Positions 63,001 to 63,790 of a DNA stretch of 64,000 bases are shown here, piece by piece. Position 1 is the first letter of the stretch. Each line of letters opens with the position of its first letter. Both the position numbers and the translations under genes were made by a program. The DNA comes from Patiria pectinifera. Taxonomy: Eukaryota; Echinodermata; Asteroidea; Valvatida; Asterinidae. The stretch is taken from positions 10,687,281 through 10,751,280 of the forward strand of contig CM057144.1 in the NCBI GenBank assembly GCA_029964075.1. The letters are read 5' to 3'. Below the pieces are notes generated by a model, which saw nothing but the letters and a program-made list of their open reading frames with translations, was not told where the DNA came from and did no database searches.

Positions 63001-63134
63001 GATGAAAACCATCTTTGCTTGGCACAGGATCACCCAACATTTTGAGTGTTGAAGCAGTCAACAGTGTCGGGCTAAGGAGGATTATTCATGCCACAAGCGT
63101 GACCGTAGATAACTCTCCACCTAGTGTTGGTCAG
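1301..63134 (+). CDS. Giant multi-exon gene for a secreted modular Cys-repeat/FN3 protein (79 exons seen, 3' end outside window)
   Basis: One continuous gene model runs from ATG 1301 to the donor at 63134. The 79 exons sum to 13,287 nt (4,429 codons), and every exon-exon junction keeps frame with GT-AG borders except one GC donor. The product opens with a signal peptide. It continues with a LECT2/M23-like domain, a SAP-like motif, twelve Cys-rich repeats, a spacer with polybasic sites, a beta-rich module and a fibronectin-III-like array with a PAN-like insert. It therefore looks like an extracellular, proteolytically processed protein. An in-frame TAG lies a few codons upstream of the ATG, which supports this start, although a non-coding first exon further upstream is possible. 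No TATA box or other core promoter was recognised. The gene could in principle be two genes joined by my model, but phase agreement across 37.6-48 kb argues against that. Function is unknown. The exon blocks are described in separate entries. Confidence 0.88.
2196..2642. mobile_element. TTAA-flanked MITE, copy 1 (intron 2)
   Basis: TTAA at 2196-2199 and at 2639-2642 bound a 447-bp block whose ends are inverted (AAAGGAAAATACAACATTT versus AAATGTTGCATATTGCCTTT). The interior is clearly related along its length to 17141-17587 (shared TGCTGTAATTTTCAGAAATG, GTAAGGTATTTCA and others). The TTAA target suggests a piggyBac-type family, by analogy only. Confidence 0.6.
3262..6856 (+). CDS. Exons 4-6: LECT2/M23-peptidase-like domain, probably not catalytic
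   Basis: Exons are 3262-3442, 5745-5897 and 6599-6856 (residues about 162-359). The segment CASGGFYPTDSAGHYENQGV followed by DLEIPPGAKLVAPYSGVLY reads like the core of LECT2 and M23 metallopeptidases, where a GxxxxGAxR-like lead is followed by H-x-G-x-D, a Gly turn and V-x-AP-x-x-G. Later VIAGTVIGTVGFSATC and SNYIHLSM match the V-x-x-G-x-x-IG and H-x-H regions, and VDPGKYL resembles the usual DPxxYL end. In M23 enzymes the zinc ligands are His and Asp of HxGxD and a His of HxH. Here the first His is Asn (about residue 210), Asp is kept (about 214), the first His of HxH is Tyr (294) and the second is kept (296). This pattern suggests a binding domain like LECT2 rather than an enzyme. The 2.3-kb intron between exons 4 and 5 holds a LINE and a MITE. 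Confidence 0.72.
3900..5265 (+). mobile_element. LINE (non-LTR) reverse transcriptase 3' fragment, interrupted by a MITE
   Basis: Translations in shifting frames give RT pieces: SQMHYREHMAPALFTIYLTA, then LLYTDDTVFVSHIHAYLQKI (the YxDD active-site motif, near 4195-4206) with GLSINAKKAHTVFTSS. Further on come MLEERHF and MDDSRLPKAVFYSELLMGER, which stops at the hAT-like insert and resumes after it with KLRFKDTLITQLKNM. It is 5'-truncated, frameshifted and clearly dead. Possible further remnants run to about 5620. It lies in intron 4. Confidence 0.7.
4738..5135. mobile_element. hAT-like MITE copy 1, nested in the LINE
   Basis: The 398-bp element begins CAGGCGCGGTTCTAGAAC and ends GTAGAACCGCGCCTG, an inverted pair. 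It is flanked by perfect 8-bp duplications GGCCCGCC (4730-4737 and 5136-5143). CAG-start TIRs and an 8-bp TSD are the hAT signature. It has no coding capacity. Poly-G runs at about 4766, 4875 and 5069 are strong G-quadruplex candidates. Confidence 0.8.
7419..8856 (+). CDS. Exons 7-9: acidic/Pro-rich linker, helix and first SAP-like motif
   Basis: Exons are 7419-7584, 8211-8389 and 8718-8856 (residues about 360-520). Exon 7 starts GKVVKEGTVLGNDKDGE and then becomes Pro/Thr/Asp-rich (SPEREPPPDTTTDRPDPSKL), probably a flexible linker. Exon 8 ends in a helix (ILAFARKLGLEETADALLTL). Exon 9 carries one Cys (KPCVLPESLS) followed by MLRIELQQRGLSSQGDRETL and LKRYRQ. This matches the helix-turn-helix SAP consensus (L-x-x-E-L-x-x-RGL-x-x-x-G-x-K/R-x-x-L-x-x-R). 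SAP motifs usually bind DNA in nuclei, so one in a secreted protein is unexpected. Helix plus one-Cys linker is also the pattern that ends each of the twelve downstream repeats, so this may be the tail of a lost repeat. Confidence 0.75.
7660..7990. repeat. G/C-run rich intronic repeat (intron 7)
   Basis: An 11-base G run near 7680 and a 10-base C run near 7911 flank an unremarkable stretch within intron 7. This may be an old inverted element of the poly-G type seen elsewhere in the window, but no clear termini were found. Confidence 0.3.
9617..12650 (+). CDS. Exons 10-14: Cys-rich repeat unit 1, with second SAP-like motif
   Basis: Exons are 9617-9826, 10076-10142, 10885-11048, 11637-11764 and 12509-12650 (residues about 521-757). 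Half A shows the diagnostic pattern C-x6-C-LGVE-CC followed by FDPCEVQFVLGVNSW. A 67-nt exon finishes half A. Half B (FTIEKSRTQLLVSMSVDICP) has C-x8-C and VPVPFCHPDGT. Exon 13 is the amphipathic helix (TGEELLQAGTEHALNYVLNE) and exon 14 the one-Cys linker (DKEPCLAPTTM), which again runs into a SAP-like stretch (IQLIAALEERQLAITGTRME). This is the most intron-split repeat, with five exons where units 4-7 use three. Intron 11 (10143-10884) contains a possible decayed exon. Only units 0 and 1 have SAP-like linkers. Confidence 0.82.
11207..11380. repeat. Poly-C containing repeat in intron 12
   Basis: GGCGTTCGCAGGGGAGTC near 11204 and CCTGGCGTCGCCCACGG near 11354 bound a segment with a long C run (about 11244) and an A run. 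The composition resembles the poly-G/poly-C elements elsewhere in the window. Family and exact ends are uncertain. Confidence 0.3.
12705..13220 (+). repeat. Dispersed repeat, copy 1 (intron 14)
   Basis: It contains GGAACGCTTTGGCCGATCGG and TACTGGGAATCCAGCATGGC, both found in inverted orientation in intron 37 (about 30240-30625). Two copies in opposite orientation show a mobile origin; the class is unknown and the ends are approximate. Confidence 0.45.
13440..14110 (-). repeat. Cluster of three tRNA-like sequences within repeated flanks (intron 14)
   Basis: On the minus strand, CCGTTAGCTCGGTGGTCGAG, TGGTAAGACATCTGCACTAG and GGAGGTCGTGGGTTCGAGTC form a tRNA-like unit with A-box-like and B-box-like motifs. 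Copies lie at about 13566-13640, 13804-13880 (degraded) and 13930-14004. Flanking blocks such as CATAAACTATTATAAGATGG and GCGTCGGGGTGATATAAATC are also repeated. The anticodon arm would have an 8-nt loop, so these look like tRNA-derived SINE heads rather than working tRNA genes. Confidence 0.55.
14375..15900 (+). CDS. Exons 15-17: Cys-rich repeat unit 2
   Basis: Exons are 14375-14605, 15157-15357 and 15751-15900 (residues about 758-951). Half A has C-SLSEN-C-LRLD-CC and VDACDFTFYIAF, where the usual DPC is DAC. It ends YEWG at a phase-1 junction. Half B (ITLKYSINKLESEKVLEIDF) carries SIC-x6-C and VPIPVCNSN. The third exon fuses the helix (NNLKDFLDQVGRNAGQEAVN) with the linker (DGQCDTGALVSVDEE), so there is no separate small linker exon. 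N-glycosylation-type sites are present (NFSF). Splice phases are 1, 1 and 1, so the three-exon block is symmetric. Confidence 0.85.
14640..14900 (+). repeat. Dispersed repeat family 'GGACCC-TATTGTCC', copy 1 (intron 15)
   Basis: It contains CAATCGGGGACCCCTACAGT, TTTTGTTTGTACTCAAACTT and GGGGACCCTATTGTCCTCTA. The same phrases recur in introns 54 and 68. It is an old, diverged interspersed family of unknown class with no coding capacity. Confidence 0.5.
16227..16650. mobile_element. Inverted-repeat element in intron 17
   Basis: The left end CAACCTCGTCTCCAG and, a little further in, CCCCCAGGG are matched by CCCTGGGGACGAGGTTG at the right end (about 16630-16647). CAACCTCGTCCCCAGGG-type termini occur in non-autonomous DNA transposons of many invertebrates. 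No target duplication could be settled. Confidence 0.45.
16878..18616 (+). CDS. Exons 18-21: Cys-rich repeat unit 3
   Basis: Exons are 16878-17090, 17803-18003, 18330-18421 and 18556-18616 (residues about 952-1140). Half A reads C-ELSPR-C-LGVR-CC with ILDPCEFTLSMGFGKWS and ends YHWG. Half B has TLIYTIDKLTEDKLFVLDLA, then SLC-x6-C and VPIPLCNQN. The helix exon (GTVRGFLQMVGRNAADSAVD) is separate, and the 61-nt linker exon holds one Cys (RVPCVRPQV). The intron after exon 18 contains a miniature inverted-repeat element at 17141-17587 that shares a family with one in intron 2. Confidence 0.86.
17141..17587. mobile_element. TTAA/TA-type MITE, copy 2 (intron 18)
   Basis: This is the second copy of the family at 2196-2642, in the same orientation. 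Its ends are AAAAGGGAATATACGACATT and AACGTTGTATATTCCCTTTA, a better inverted pair than in copy 1. The interior shares long stretches with copy 1 but has diverged. Confidence 0.6.
18892..20456 (+). CDS. Exons 22-24: Cys-rich repeat unit 4 (three-exon cassette)
   Basis: Exons are 18892-19153, 19585-19831 and 20402-20456 (residues about 1141-1328). From here to unit 7 the unit is a regular three-exon cassette with phases 1-2, 2-0 and 0-1. Half A has C-TLPEN-C-LGFD-CC and IFDPCNYRLSMSLGSWS, then YHWGQREVVTIGKSVTLR. The second exon fuses half B (MVIDKSDAEESFRINLGISI, CIDLEC, VPIPFCNPN) with the helix (PGDGSFAGLARNLAGNVGEL). The 55-nt linker exon has one Cys (NQQCDVGI). The acceptor at 20402 is a tandem NAGNAG (ctgcagcag), so use of one or two Gln codons is possible. 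Confidence 0.87.
20457..21069. other. Intron 24, no feature seen
   Basis: This AT-rich intron has no recognisable repeat, coding remnant or RNA gene. Introns 5 (5898-6598), 6 (6857-7418), 9 (8857-9616) and 13 (11765-12508) are likewise featureless to me. Confidence 0.5.
21070..22592 (+). CDS. Exons 25-27: Cys-rich repeat unit 5
   Basis: Exons are 21070-21325, 21449-21689 and 22535-22592 (residues about 1329-1513). Half A has C-TVDDR-C-LGLT-CC, LLDPCEFQLSVGLGSWS and YDWG. Half B follows (YNVDKLTEEFLIDLSVTL, CIDGTC, VPIPICNSNTT) with its helix (GGGTISGYLDSLAGQVTDAA). The small linker exon is TFLSRDRCNLPPV. The unit has ten Cys: six in half A, three in half B and one in the linker. That even number would allow five disulfides within the unit. 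Exons total 555 nt, so the cassette is a symmetric 1-1 module. Confidence 0.88.
21719..22380. mobile_element. DNA transposon remnant with perfect 22-bp TIRs (intron 26)
   Basis: A perfect 22-bp inverted pair lies at 21719-21740 and 22359-22380 (core CACCGTCACCACGAAGTGAC). The interior repeats TTTTCACGAAGTGTAC and relatives four or five times in both orientations, like subterminal transposase-binding motifs. No open reading frame and no clear target duplication were seen. Confidence 0.65.
22928..25732 (+). CDS. Exons 28-30: Cys-rich repeat unit 6, lacking one Cys pair
   Basis: Exons are 22928-23171, 24726-24972 and 25678-25732 (residues about 1514-1695). Half A has C-RIGSR-C-ISLH-CC and IIDPCDYTLSVGLEKWF, then YEWGTENRFKIGNAISVR. 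In half B the usual C-x4-C is replaced by LLIDGITT, so both cysteines are gone while the later IPIPLCNAN Cys stays. Their joint loss suggests these two normally pair. The helix is PGDGSVRGFLMELGDNVGQA and the linker GRTCQLPSE. The 1.55-kb intron between exons 28 and 29 holds an antisense piece of exon 28, a direct repeat and a minus-strand LINE fragment. Confidence 0.87.
23219..23640. repeat. Direct repeat pair in intron 28
   Basis: TAAAATATCACAGCGACCAA starts both copies (about 23219-23288 and 23562-23636). They share ATATGTATGATA and GATTGTTGGTTGGCTGGTAC, then diverge after GTGATG. The first copy runs directly into the antisense exon 28 segment. Confidence 0.55.
23640..24085 (-). mobile_element. 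LINE 3' fragment, minus strand (intron 28)
   Basis: Minus-strand translation gives the post-RT region of a non-LTR element in shifting frames: LVNALILPIATYACESCTMS, then a YNINVLQEIGTKKGL piece. After a frame change comes QMDRNKAFSGQPSVVYELAA with DRQQWRGI. It belongs to a different lineage from the LINE at 3.9-5.3 kb. It is frameshifted and dead. Confidence 0.6.
25309..25480. mobile_element. hAT-like element remnant, left end only (intron 29)
   Basis: It begins CAGGGGCGGATCCAGGAATT, a hAT-type terminus. It shares CTCCGGACACTTGGCCTCCG, an A-rich stretch, a G-run and CAATATTTCAATAGGGGGCG with the two better copies. I could not find the matching right end, so it is truncated or too diverged. 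Confidence 0.5.
26152..27765 (+). CDS. Exons 31-33: Cys-rich repeat unit 7
   Basis: Exons are 26152-26407, 27215-27464 and 27711-27765 (residues about 1696-1882). Half A has C-SIDDR-C-LGIH-CC, KVDPCNFQLYVAFEKWE and YTWGKVETVNIGNAVMLR. Half B is YSIEKPTDRTVFSVTLNL, CIDDTC, VPIPLCNINATS. The helix is PGDGTVEGFITELGGRIGNS and the linker SPSCDIGVPG. Introns of 806 and 246 bp show no recognisable element. This is one of the four near-identical three-exon cassettes (units 4-7). Confidence 0.88.
26408..27214. other. Intron 31, no feature seen
   Basis: An AT-rich intron of 806 bp in which I recognise nothing. Introns 23 (19832-20401), 36 (29221-29814) and 47 (35914-36492) are similar, apart from a 10-base C run near 36380. 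Confidence 0.5.
28120..29220 (+). CDS. Exons 34-36: Cys-rich repeat unit 8
   Basis: Exons are 28120-28375, 28631-28785 and 29089-29220 (residues about 1883-2063). Half A has C-TVSDS-C-LDIR-CC and ILDPCNFTLSVGFEKWE, but the usual Y-x-WG motif is YPLG. Half B is a separate exon (WRVNKITEDKQFEIDLSLVL, CFDEVC, LPIPLCNTE). The third exon joins the helix (GDGTVSGFLNYLGGNIGQFA) with the linker (TGRACTYHRQ). The exon 34 donor at 28376 is preceded by another GT at 28371; only 28376 keeps frame. Confidence 0.86.
29815..33042 (+). CDS. Exons 37-40: Cys-rich repeat unit 9
   Basis: Exons are 29815-30021, 30754-30796, 31577-31728 and 32905-33042 (residues about 2064-2243). Half A has C-SLIGDS-C-TELR-CC, KFDPCDFTFSLGLERWS and YQWG, and is completed by a 43-nt micro-exon (KEITVSVASGMNLR). 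Half B is YSINKRNDTNMFEVSMTL, C-IDEL-C, IPVPVCNPG. The last exon has a divergent helix (VDGFIETVSGQVIQGASLAL) and linker (NSRQCVNPNG). The acceptor for exon 37 is the least certain: 29815 keeps frame and gives DACARSTGLL before the Cys motif, unlike the xCP start of other units. Introns hold a dispersed repeat and the second hAT-like MITE. Confidence 0.8.
30240..30625 (-). repeat. Dispersed repeat, copy 2 (intron 37)
   Basis: This is the inverted counterpart of 12705-13220, recognised by GCCGATTGAACAAAGCGTTC and CATGCTGGATTCCCAGCATG. The latter is itself palindromic around the mark GGATTCCCAGCATG. Confidence 0.45.
31025..31395. mobile_element. hAT-like MITE copy 2 (intron 38)
   Basis: Sequence matches the 4738-5135 element closely along its length (GCTGAAATGTAGACC, CCAGACACTTAGGCCTCCGA, TGCCATATTTTCAATGGGGA). 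The left end is worn (TGCGGTTCTAGAACC) and the right end intact (CCGCGCCTG). Flanks GTTGATGG (31017-31024) and GTTGATGT (31396-31403) look like an 8-bp target duplication with one change. Confidence 0.75.
31729..32904. other. Intron 39, no recognised element
   Basis: A 1,176-bp intron. Two overlapping minus-strand open frames (32442-32750 and 32492-32728) are present but show no domain or splice context I can support. No inverted ends were found. Confidence 0.4.
33075..33366 (+). repeat. 146-bp tandem duplication across the intron 40/exon 41 border
   Basis: Unit A (33075-33220) and unit B (33221-33366) are head-to-tail copies, and exon 41 continues from unit B into the ancestral sequence. 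Each unit carries TACAGTGCTGC, the intron end TTTCATTCCAG and the exon start. Unit A therefore contains a second acceptor and partial exon, but its first full codon is TGA, so it is a dead pseudo-exon. Confidence 0.85.
33299..34283 (+). CDS. Exons 41-43: Cys-rich repeat unit 10
   Basis: Exons are 33299-33557, 33885-34045 and 34152-34283 (residues about 2244-2427). Half A has C-GILNT-C-FGVQ-CC and VIDPCLGQLTLQFDSWQ; the aromatic-WG motif is replaced by LDFDSSHEITIGNFVMLR. Half B is YTLELTDGKIATSLSINA, CIDDRC, SPLPLCYPNGT. The last exon's helix is degenerate (TSQLGSADAGVEAVAQALGL), with linker SSCPSVIQPS. The exon 41 border lies inside a 146-bp tandem duplication, and an upstream acceptor copy at 33153 leads at once into a stop, so 33299 is the usable start. 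Confidence 0.84.
34626..35465 (+). CDS. Exons 44-46: Cys-rich repeat unit 11, ending in a GC splice donor
   Basis: Exons are 34626-34830, 35014-35228 and 35346-35465 (residues about 2428-2607). Half A has C-HYSDT-C-LGVE-CC and IVDPCDFKLSVGFENWS. The intron falls before the WG motif, which opens the next exon (RWGMATSERLSDAVLLTFTV). Half B has CVAGVC and APIPFCHPNGT. The helix is short (GDIGDYASGLVVNRLGVSVD) and the linker QPCGGPPAQITPSTT is Pro/Thr-rich. The exon 46 donor is ACCG|GCAAGT. A GC-AG intron is needed to keep frame into exon 47; an otherwise consensus donor fits known GC introns. Confidence 0.84.
35701..37824 (+). CDS. Exons 47-49: Cys-rich repeat unit 12 ending in a polybasic site
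   Basis: Exons are 35701-35913, 36493-36532 and 37642-37824 (residues about 2608-2753). Half A has C-SLDQS-C-LGVG-CC and KLDPCARTFSFGFEKWS. A 40-nt micro-exon supplies HSFEKNLGVLKIR. Half B is YLLEHPHSTIYDVDLDIS, LCWQDVC, then GSHCDD. There is no amphipathic helix or linker. Instead the exon ends GGGSSTRRKRRSVGD, with RRKRRS at about residues 2744-2749, which fits the furin consensus RxK/RR. This closes the repeat array and suggests cleavage there in the secretory pathway. Confidence 0.84.
36943..37423. mobile_element. MITE with 17-bp TIRs (intron 48)
   Basis: GGCTTCCATCACCGGCC (36943-36959) and its exact inverse GGCCGGTGATGGAAGCC (37407-37423) bound a 481-bp non-coding segment rich in CCGG motifs. 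No clear target duplication was found. Confidence 0.65.
37880..38470. mobile_element. Repeat with long hairpin (intron 49)
   Basis: Arms of about 80 bp at 38262-38345 and 38352-38435 pair almost fully: ATTGAATGCTTTATCTCGTG with its counterpart in CACTCGAAGCATTCAAT, AAAACTAGCCTCC with GGAGGCTAGTTTT, and GAGCATTCTATTTTCCC with GGGGAAAATAGAATG. They fold around a short CTTCG turn. Sequence to the left (TTGATTGGCCGAGAGCGATT, repeated AAAGTACTATACC) probably belongs to the same repeat. Confidence 0.6.
38716..39307 (+). CDS. Exons 50-51: spacer with a second polybasic cleavage site
   Basis: Exons are 38716-38882 and 39185-39307 (residues about 2754-2849). Exon 50 is a polar segment (SAEGMDSMNDVTANTIDKAR, then AYFRAILSGNSTS) with an N-glycosylation sequon. 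Exon 51 has SRRSMGLLVFGNEDGTPF followed by TMRRRRRDTS, five Arg in a row at about residues 2837-2841. No cysteines and no named domain are visible. With the RRKRRS site about 90 residues earlier, this stretch could be released as a small propeptide. Introns on both sides are repeat-rich (hairpin element upstream, minisatellite downstream). Confidence 0.8.
39400..39840 (+). repeat. Minisatellite with a unit of about 20-22 bp (intron 51)
   Basis: The unit AAATGACACTTTTCCNGGTC is repeated head to tail about fifteen times with substitutions and length change (variants CCCGGTC, CCAGGTC, CCTGTC, TTTTCTGGTC). It decays at both ends. It is strongly strand-asymmetric and ends about 80 bp before exon 52. 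Confidence 0.75.
39919..47117 (+). CDS. Exons 52-58: Cys-free beta-rich hydrophobic module
   Basis: Exons are 39919-40008, 40497-40636, 41485-41647, 42696-42766, 43305-43459, 45692-45769 and 46907-47117 (residues about 2850-3152). The region starts with a helical part (LGGRIANMTIGELEAMLDLQ, then LSKDLRAVFRTF). It then becomes a series of short alternating hydrophobic strands with many Gly: FKQFDIVLSGTIPFP, WGMSVGGFIFLGFNIGAGGF, LDLEIPVHVGIVSMKAT, VGAYARAAVSIGFILYGELE, FPIVAEITFSKFPLDVG, PLIIRLRALVTLKIPL. It contains no Cys, unlike everything before and after. No membrane helix is clear. The pattern could be a large beta-sheet or lipid-binding fold, but I cannot name a family. I recall similar sequence in other giant invertebrate proteins without a functional label. 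The exon 58 frame stays open 68 codons past the chosen donor. Confidence 0.76.
40669..41358. mobile_element. TA-flanked MITE, complete copy (intron 53)
   Basis: It begins CAGCGCGTCCCAAAGTACC and ends GGTATTTTGGGACGCGCTG. The terminal inverted repeats extend about 80 bp with mismatches, and the element is flanked by TA on both sides. It is 690 bp and non-coding, consistent with a Tc1/mariner-type non-autonomous family. A partial second copy is in intron 73. Confidence 0.7.
41820..42270 (+). repeat. Dispersed repeat family 'GGACCC-TATTGTCC', copy 2 (intron 54)
   Basis: Shared phrases are CAATCGTGGACCCCTATTGT, TTGTTTGTACTTTAACTTTC and TTGGTTTTGTACCCCAAGTT. It sits in the 1-kb intron 41648-42695, which has nothing else recognisable. 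Confidence 0.45.
42870..43250 (+). repeat. Degenerate tandem repeat (intron 55)
   Basis: Loose repeats of a unit like TTAAAACCAGTTATAGCAG (variants TCAAATCCAGGTATACGAG, TAAAAACCAGTTCTGCAAC) run toward exon 56. Copies are poorly conserved, so the array is old. Confidence 0.5.
44160..45210 (+). repeat. Pair of direct repeats in intron 56
   Basis: Two related blocks, about 44160-44390 and 44890-45210, share CAGAAGTGCCTTATAATTTG-type sequence, GTGTGAACTTGCTTT, TCTGGCTAGGTTGTACTTCA and TAGGCAAGGTCCTTATAGC. They differ by substitutions and insertions. They may be two copies of one dispersed element in the 2.2-kb intron; nothing else was recognised there. Confidence 0.45.
46250..46310. repeat. Fragment of the tRNA-like cluster's flank, inverted (intron 57)
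   Basis: AACGTCGGTGAAGGGCAAAA and TTGATTTATATCTCCCCGAC are the reverse complement of 13711-13760. This shows that the repeat around the tRNA-like cluster is dispersed in the genome. Confidence 0.5.
46466..46833. mobile_element. Inverted-repeat MITE (intron 57)
   Basis: GTGTAGCGTAAATGAG with TGTGGAGGAGGGA and GTTTAATGCTGA at the left is inverted at the right as CAGCATTAAAC, CTCCCCCTCCACAC and CTCATTTACGCCACATC. This gives ends of about 50 bp around a spacer containing TGACGTCA-like palindromes. It is non-coding. Confidence 0.6.
47118..47979. other. Intron 58, no element recognised
   Basis: The exon 58 reading frame stays open to 47321 inside this intron, but composition becomes AT-rich and non-domain-like after 47117. 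Introns 59 (48184-48824), 62 (50197-50936) and 63 (51032-51934) are also without recognisable features. Confidence 0.45.
47980..49125 (+). CDS. Exons 59-60: third basic site and first fibronectin-III-like domain
   Basis: Exons are 47980-48183 and 48825-49125 (residues about 3153-3320). Exon 59 opens NGPAKRRSVCGVEQVPGL, with KRR at about 3157-3159, a further possible proprotein cleavage site right before the domain array. The following sequence has the FN3-like signature of this family: a strand pair, then VTFFYQVGTAPGGSDVVS, then GHPLYFTVYAMNNGGGTATA. The final part (ITPDFTSTSHPHILRAAAVV) leads into the next domain. The exon 59/60 junction is phase 0 (IIPQ then MLRGGH). FN3-like domains act as extracellular adhesion or spacer modules. 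Confidence 0.82.
49425..49633 (+). CDS. Exon 61: PAN/apple-like domain within the FN3-like array
   Basis: This single exon (residues about 3321-3390) has four cysteines at about 3351, 3355, 3363 and 3375 in NPNFCARDCLALPETKCLSI and NYADFTCELLEE. The spacing C-x3-C-x7-C followed by an aromatic strand and a final C-x-L matches the core of PAN/apple domains, which bind proteins or carbohydrates outside the cell. The exon starts in phase 1 and ends in phase 0. It is flanked by FN3-like sequence, so the domain looks inserted between or within FN3 units. The assignment rests on Cys spacing and the C-x-L ending only. Confidence 0.65.
49901..53733 (+). CDS. Exons 62-66: fibronectin-III-like domains 2-4
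   Basis: Exons are 49901-50196, 50937-51031, 51935-52105, 52458-52638 and 53567-53733 (residues about 3391-3694). Domain ends are marked by an acidic-TPP signature: ILADFTPPEPGLIVNG in exon 62 and IIDNTPPIIYS in exon 65. Cores carry the W and tyrosine-corner type pattern: WEGFHDNETGIHGYTWSIG, YYMTVRALNKVEFG, TDPDSHLFEYHLAAGRTP, CWIKVRAVNN. Two extra Cys occur in CAEFTPEEWERRC. N-glycosylation sequons are frequent. Domain-to-exon relation is loose: each domain spans about two exons with an intron in the middle of the fold. Confidence 0.82.
52863..53347. mobile_element. TTAA-flanked MITE with an internal palindrome (intron 65)
   Basis: AAAGAGGTTGTGGAATGCT at the left is inverted at the right as AGCATTCCACAACCTCTTT, with TTAA at 52863-52866 and 53344-53347. 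Inside, AAATCGTGACGTAATAAACA and TTTTTATTACGTCACGATTT form a second nested inverted pair. Confidence 0.65.
53836..54130 (+). mobile_element. tRNA-derived SINE, plus strand (intron 66)
   Basis: A-box-like TGTGGTCTAGCGGTTGAG and B-box-like CAGTTTGAGCCCC are spaced as in tRNA heads. They are followed by a body (GTAAGGCGCTTTACCTCAAT, CTCAACCCAGGTGCATG) typical of marine invertebrate SINEs. There is no intact poly-A tail; the right end is approximate. Confidence 0.7.
54218..57629 (+). CDS. Exons 67-73: fibronectin-III-like domains 5-8
   Basis: Exons are 54218-54345, 54491-54728, 55992-56172, 56338-56578, 56759-56909, 57082-57260 and 57470-57629 (residues about 3694-4119). Repeating signatures are VDDTSPIAGDLYDG, VDLTPPMQGDVYDG, VDLTPPVLRTLGDG and VDPSPPM, each starting a new unit, followed by W-x-x-F/W-x-D-P/E-x-SGI (WYNWRDPESGIFSYLWAVGT; WEGFSDPDSGIDDYQVTVYR; WDYFDEESGIESFELAIYEL; WLAADGQSGIKTYWVAVGT). 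These DxESGI segments are the hallmark of this FN3-like family. One Cys pair candidate is present in exon 68 (ICANW, SACSGY). No catalytic motif is seen. Confidence 0.84.
55370..55760 (+). repeat. Dispersed repeat family 'GGACCC-TATTGTCC', copy 3 (intron 68)
   Basis: It contains TTGTTCATACTCAAACTTTT, CAGCTCCCATTGGTTTTGTG and GTGGACCCTACTGTCCTCTA, with CACACACA-type simple sequence at both ends. It is related to 14640-14900 and 41820-42270. Confidence 0.45.
57807..58245. mobile_element. TA-type MITE, partial second copy (intron 73)
   Basis: It starts CAGCGCGCCCCAAAATACCC and follows the 40669-41358 copy through TTTGTATATCAT, CAACCGATTTCAAGGAAA, TGCCTTTTACTTTCTGTGTT and GATCCACGTAGACTACA. Similarity then fades, and the right inverted end is missing. 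Confidence 0.6.
58380..59832 (+). CDS. Exons 74-76: fibronectin-III-like domains, partly divergent
   Basis: Exons are 58380-58604, 59152-59240 and 59715-59832 (residues about 4120-4263). Exon 74 completes the preceding domain (GVLLDLHLQLTDPSTCSDEA; CQPVYYVCVKSENGAGAFSD, with several Cys). Exon 75 opens the next unit with YVTDGPSMQQDQDAQQERTT, where the usual TPP is replaced by TDGP as in exon 63. Exon 76 contains QYEWAVGTTPGGEDIQPL, the clearest copy of the family's Y-x-W-AVGT-PGG-x-D motif. All phases agree (1, 1, 0, 1). The 1.9-kb intron after exon 76 holds a hAT-like element. Confidence 0.82.
58605..59151. other. Intron 74, no feature seen
   Basis: A 547-bp intron without recognisable repeat ends or coding remnants. 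Introns 75 (59241-59714), 77 (61947-62371) and 78 (62571-63027) are the same. Confidence 0.45.
60683..61635. mobile_element. hAT-like non-autonomous element with GACTCGAGTC repeats (intron 76)
   Basis: It starts CAGACTTGTAACGAGTCA and ends TGACTCGAGTCATGACAACTCTG in inverted sense. It is flanked by TAAGGTTA (60675-60682) and TAAGGTTT (61636-61643), an 8-bp duplication with one change. Both ends are packed with GACTCG/CGAGTC motifs. The 953-bp interior has no transposase frame. Confidence 0.75.
61756..63134 (+). CDS. Exons 77-79: last fibronectin-III-like domains in the window
   Basis: Exons are 61756-61946, 62372-62570 and 63028-63134 (residues about 4264-4429). Signatures are LQHGVTYYSTLRAITNADNV, VDITPPEIMITDLG, IWDATEEESDIIASYFYMGQ with YPGSGDIS, and VDNSPPSVGQ, which starts another unit. 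Exon 79 ends in phase 0 at a GT donor (63135). No stop codon or polyadenylation signal follows in frame, so the gene continues past 64000. The remaining 866 bp is intron that includes a 507-bp foldback element. Confidence 0.82.
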
Positions 63135-63283
63135 GTATGTATTTACTTCAAAAGTCGGGGACATTCTGATAGATAACAAGCCATCTGAAGCAAATAACAA
63201 GTCACCAACTCAAAAGCTAGATGAATGAACTGTAACAAAGGCATTCCGGGTTTTTTTTTATTGTGCATCCCCTGATACCTATA

Positions 63284-63790
63284 CAGGGTGGATAAAAAAA
63301 AACGCAACCGAGATATTATTGCTAATTGGAACAGAAGTGAATGTGAATCAAAGGGACATGTGAATCAAAGGGAGATACCCTCTGTTAGGGTTGAATCTCC
63401 TCTTTAAAATGACACCCTGATCATGTTCTTACATTCACGGTTGACTGAGCAGTGACCAATTTTATGAAAGGTTCTATTTAGAGAATTGCGCCACTGTTCA
63501 TGGTGAAATCTCTTTTTCCCCCACCTGCCTTGATTGGCAACAATAGCCTTCCACTCTGTGACAAATGACACCACATAAACCACAATTGAAAAGGGGCGCA
63601 ATTCTCTAAATAGGCCCTTTCATAAAATTGGTCACTGCTCAGTCAACCGTGAATGTAATGACATGATCAGGGTGTCATTTTAAAGAGGAGATTCAACCCT
63701 AATAGTGGATATCTCCCTTTGATTCACATGTGCCCTACTTTTGTTCCAATTAGCAATAATATCTCGGTTTCGGTTTTTGTATCCACCCTG
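63284..63790. mobile_element. Foldback MITE with arms of about 200 bp (intron 79)
   Basis: CAGGGTGGATAAAAAAAAAC at the left and GGTTTTTGTATCCACCCTG at the right begin inverted arms of about 200 bp that match nearly base for base (shared CATTCACGGTTGACTGAGCA and its inverse TGCTCAGTCAACCGTGAATG). TA flanks both ends. The left arm has a small internal duplication (GTGAATCAAAGGGA twice). The spacer is about 100 bp. Confidence 0.8.
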
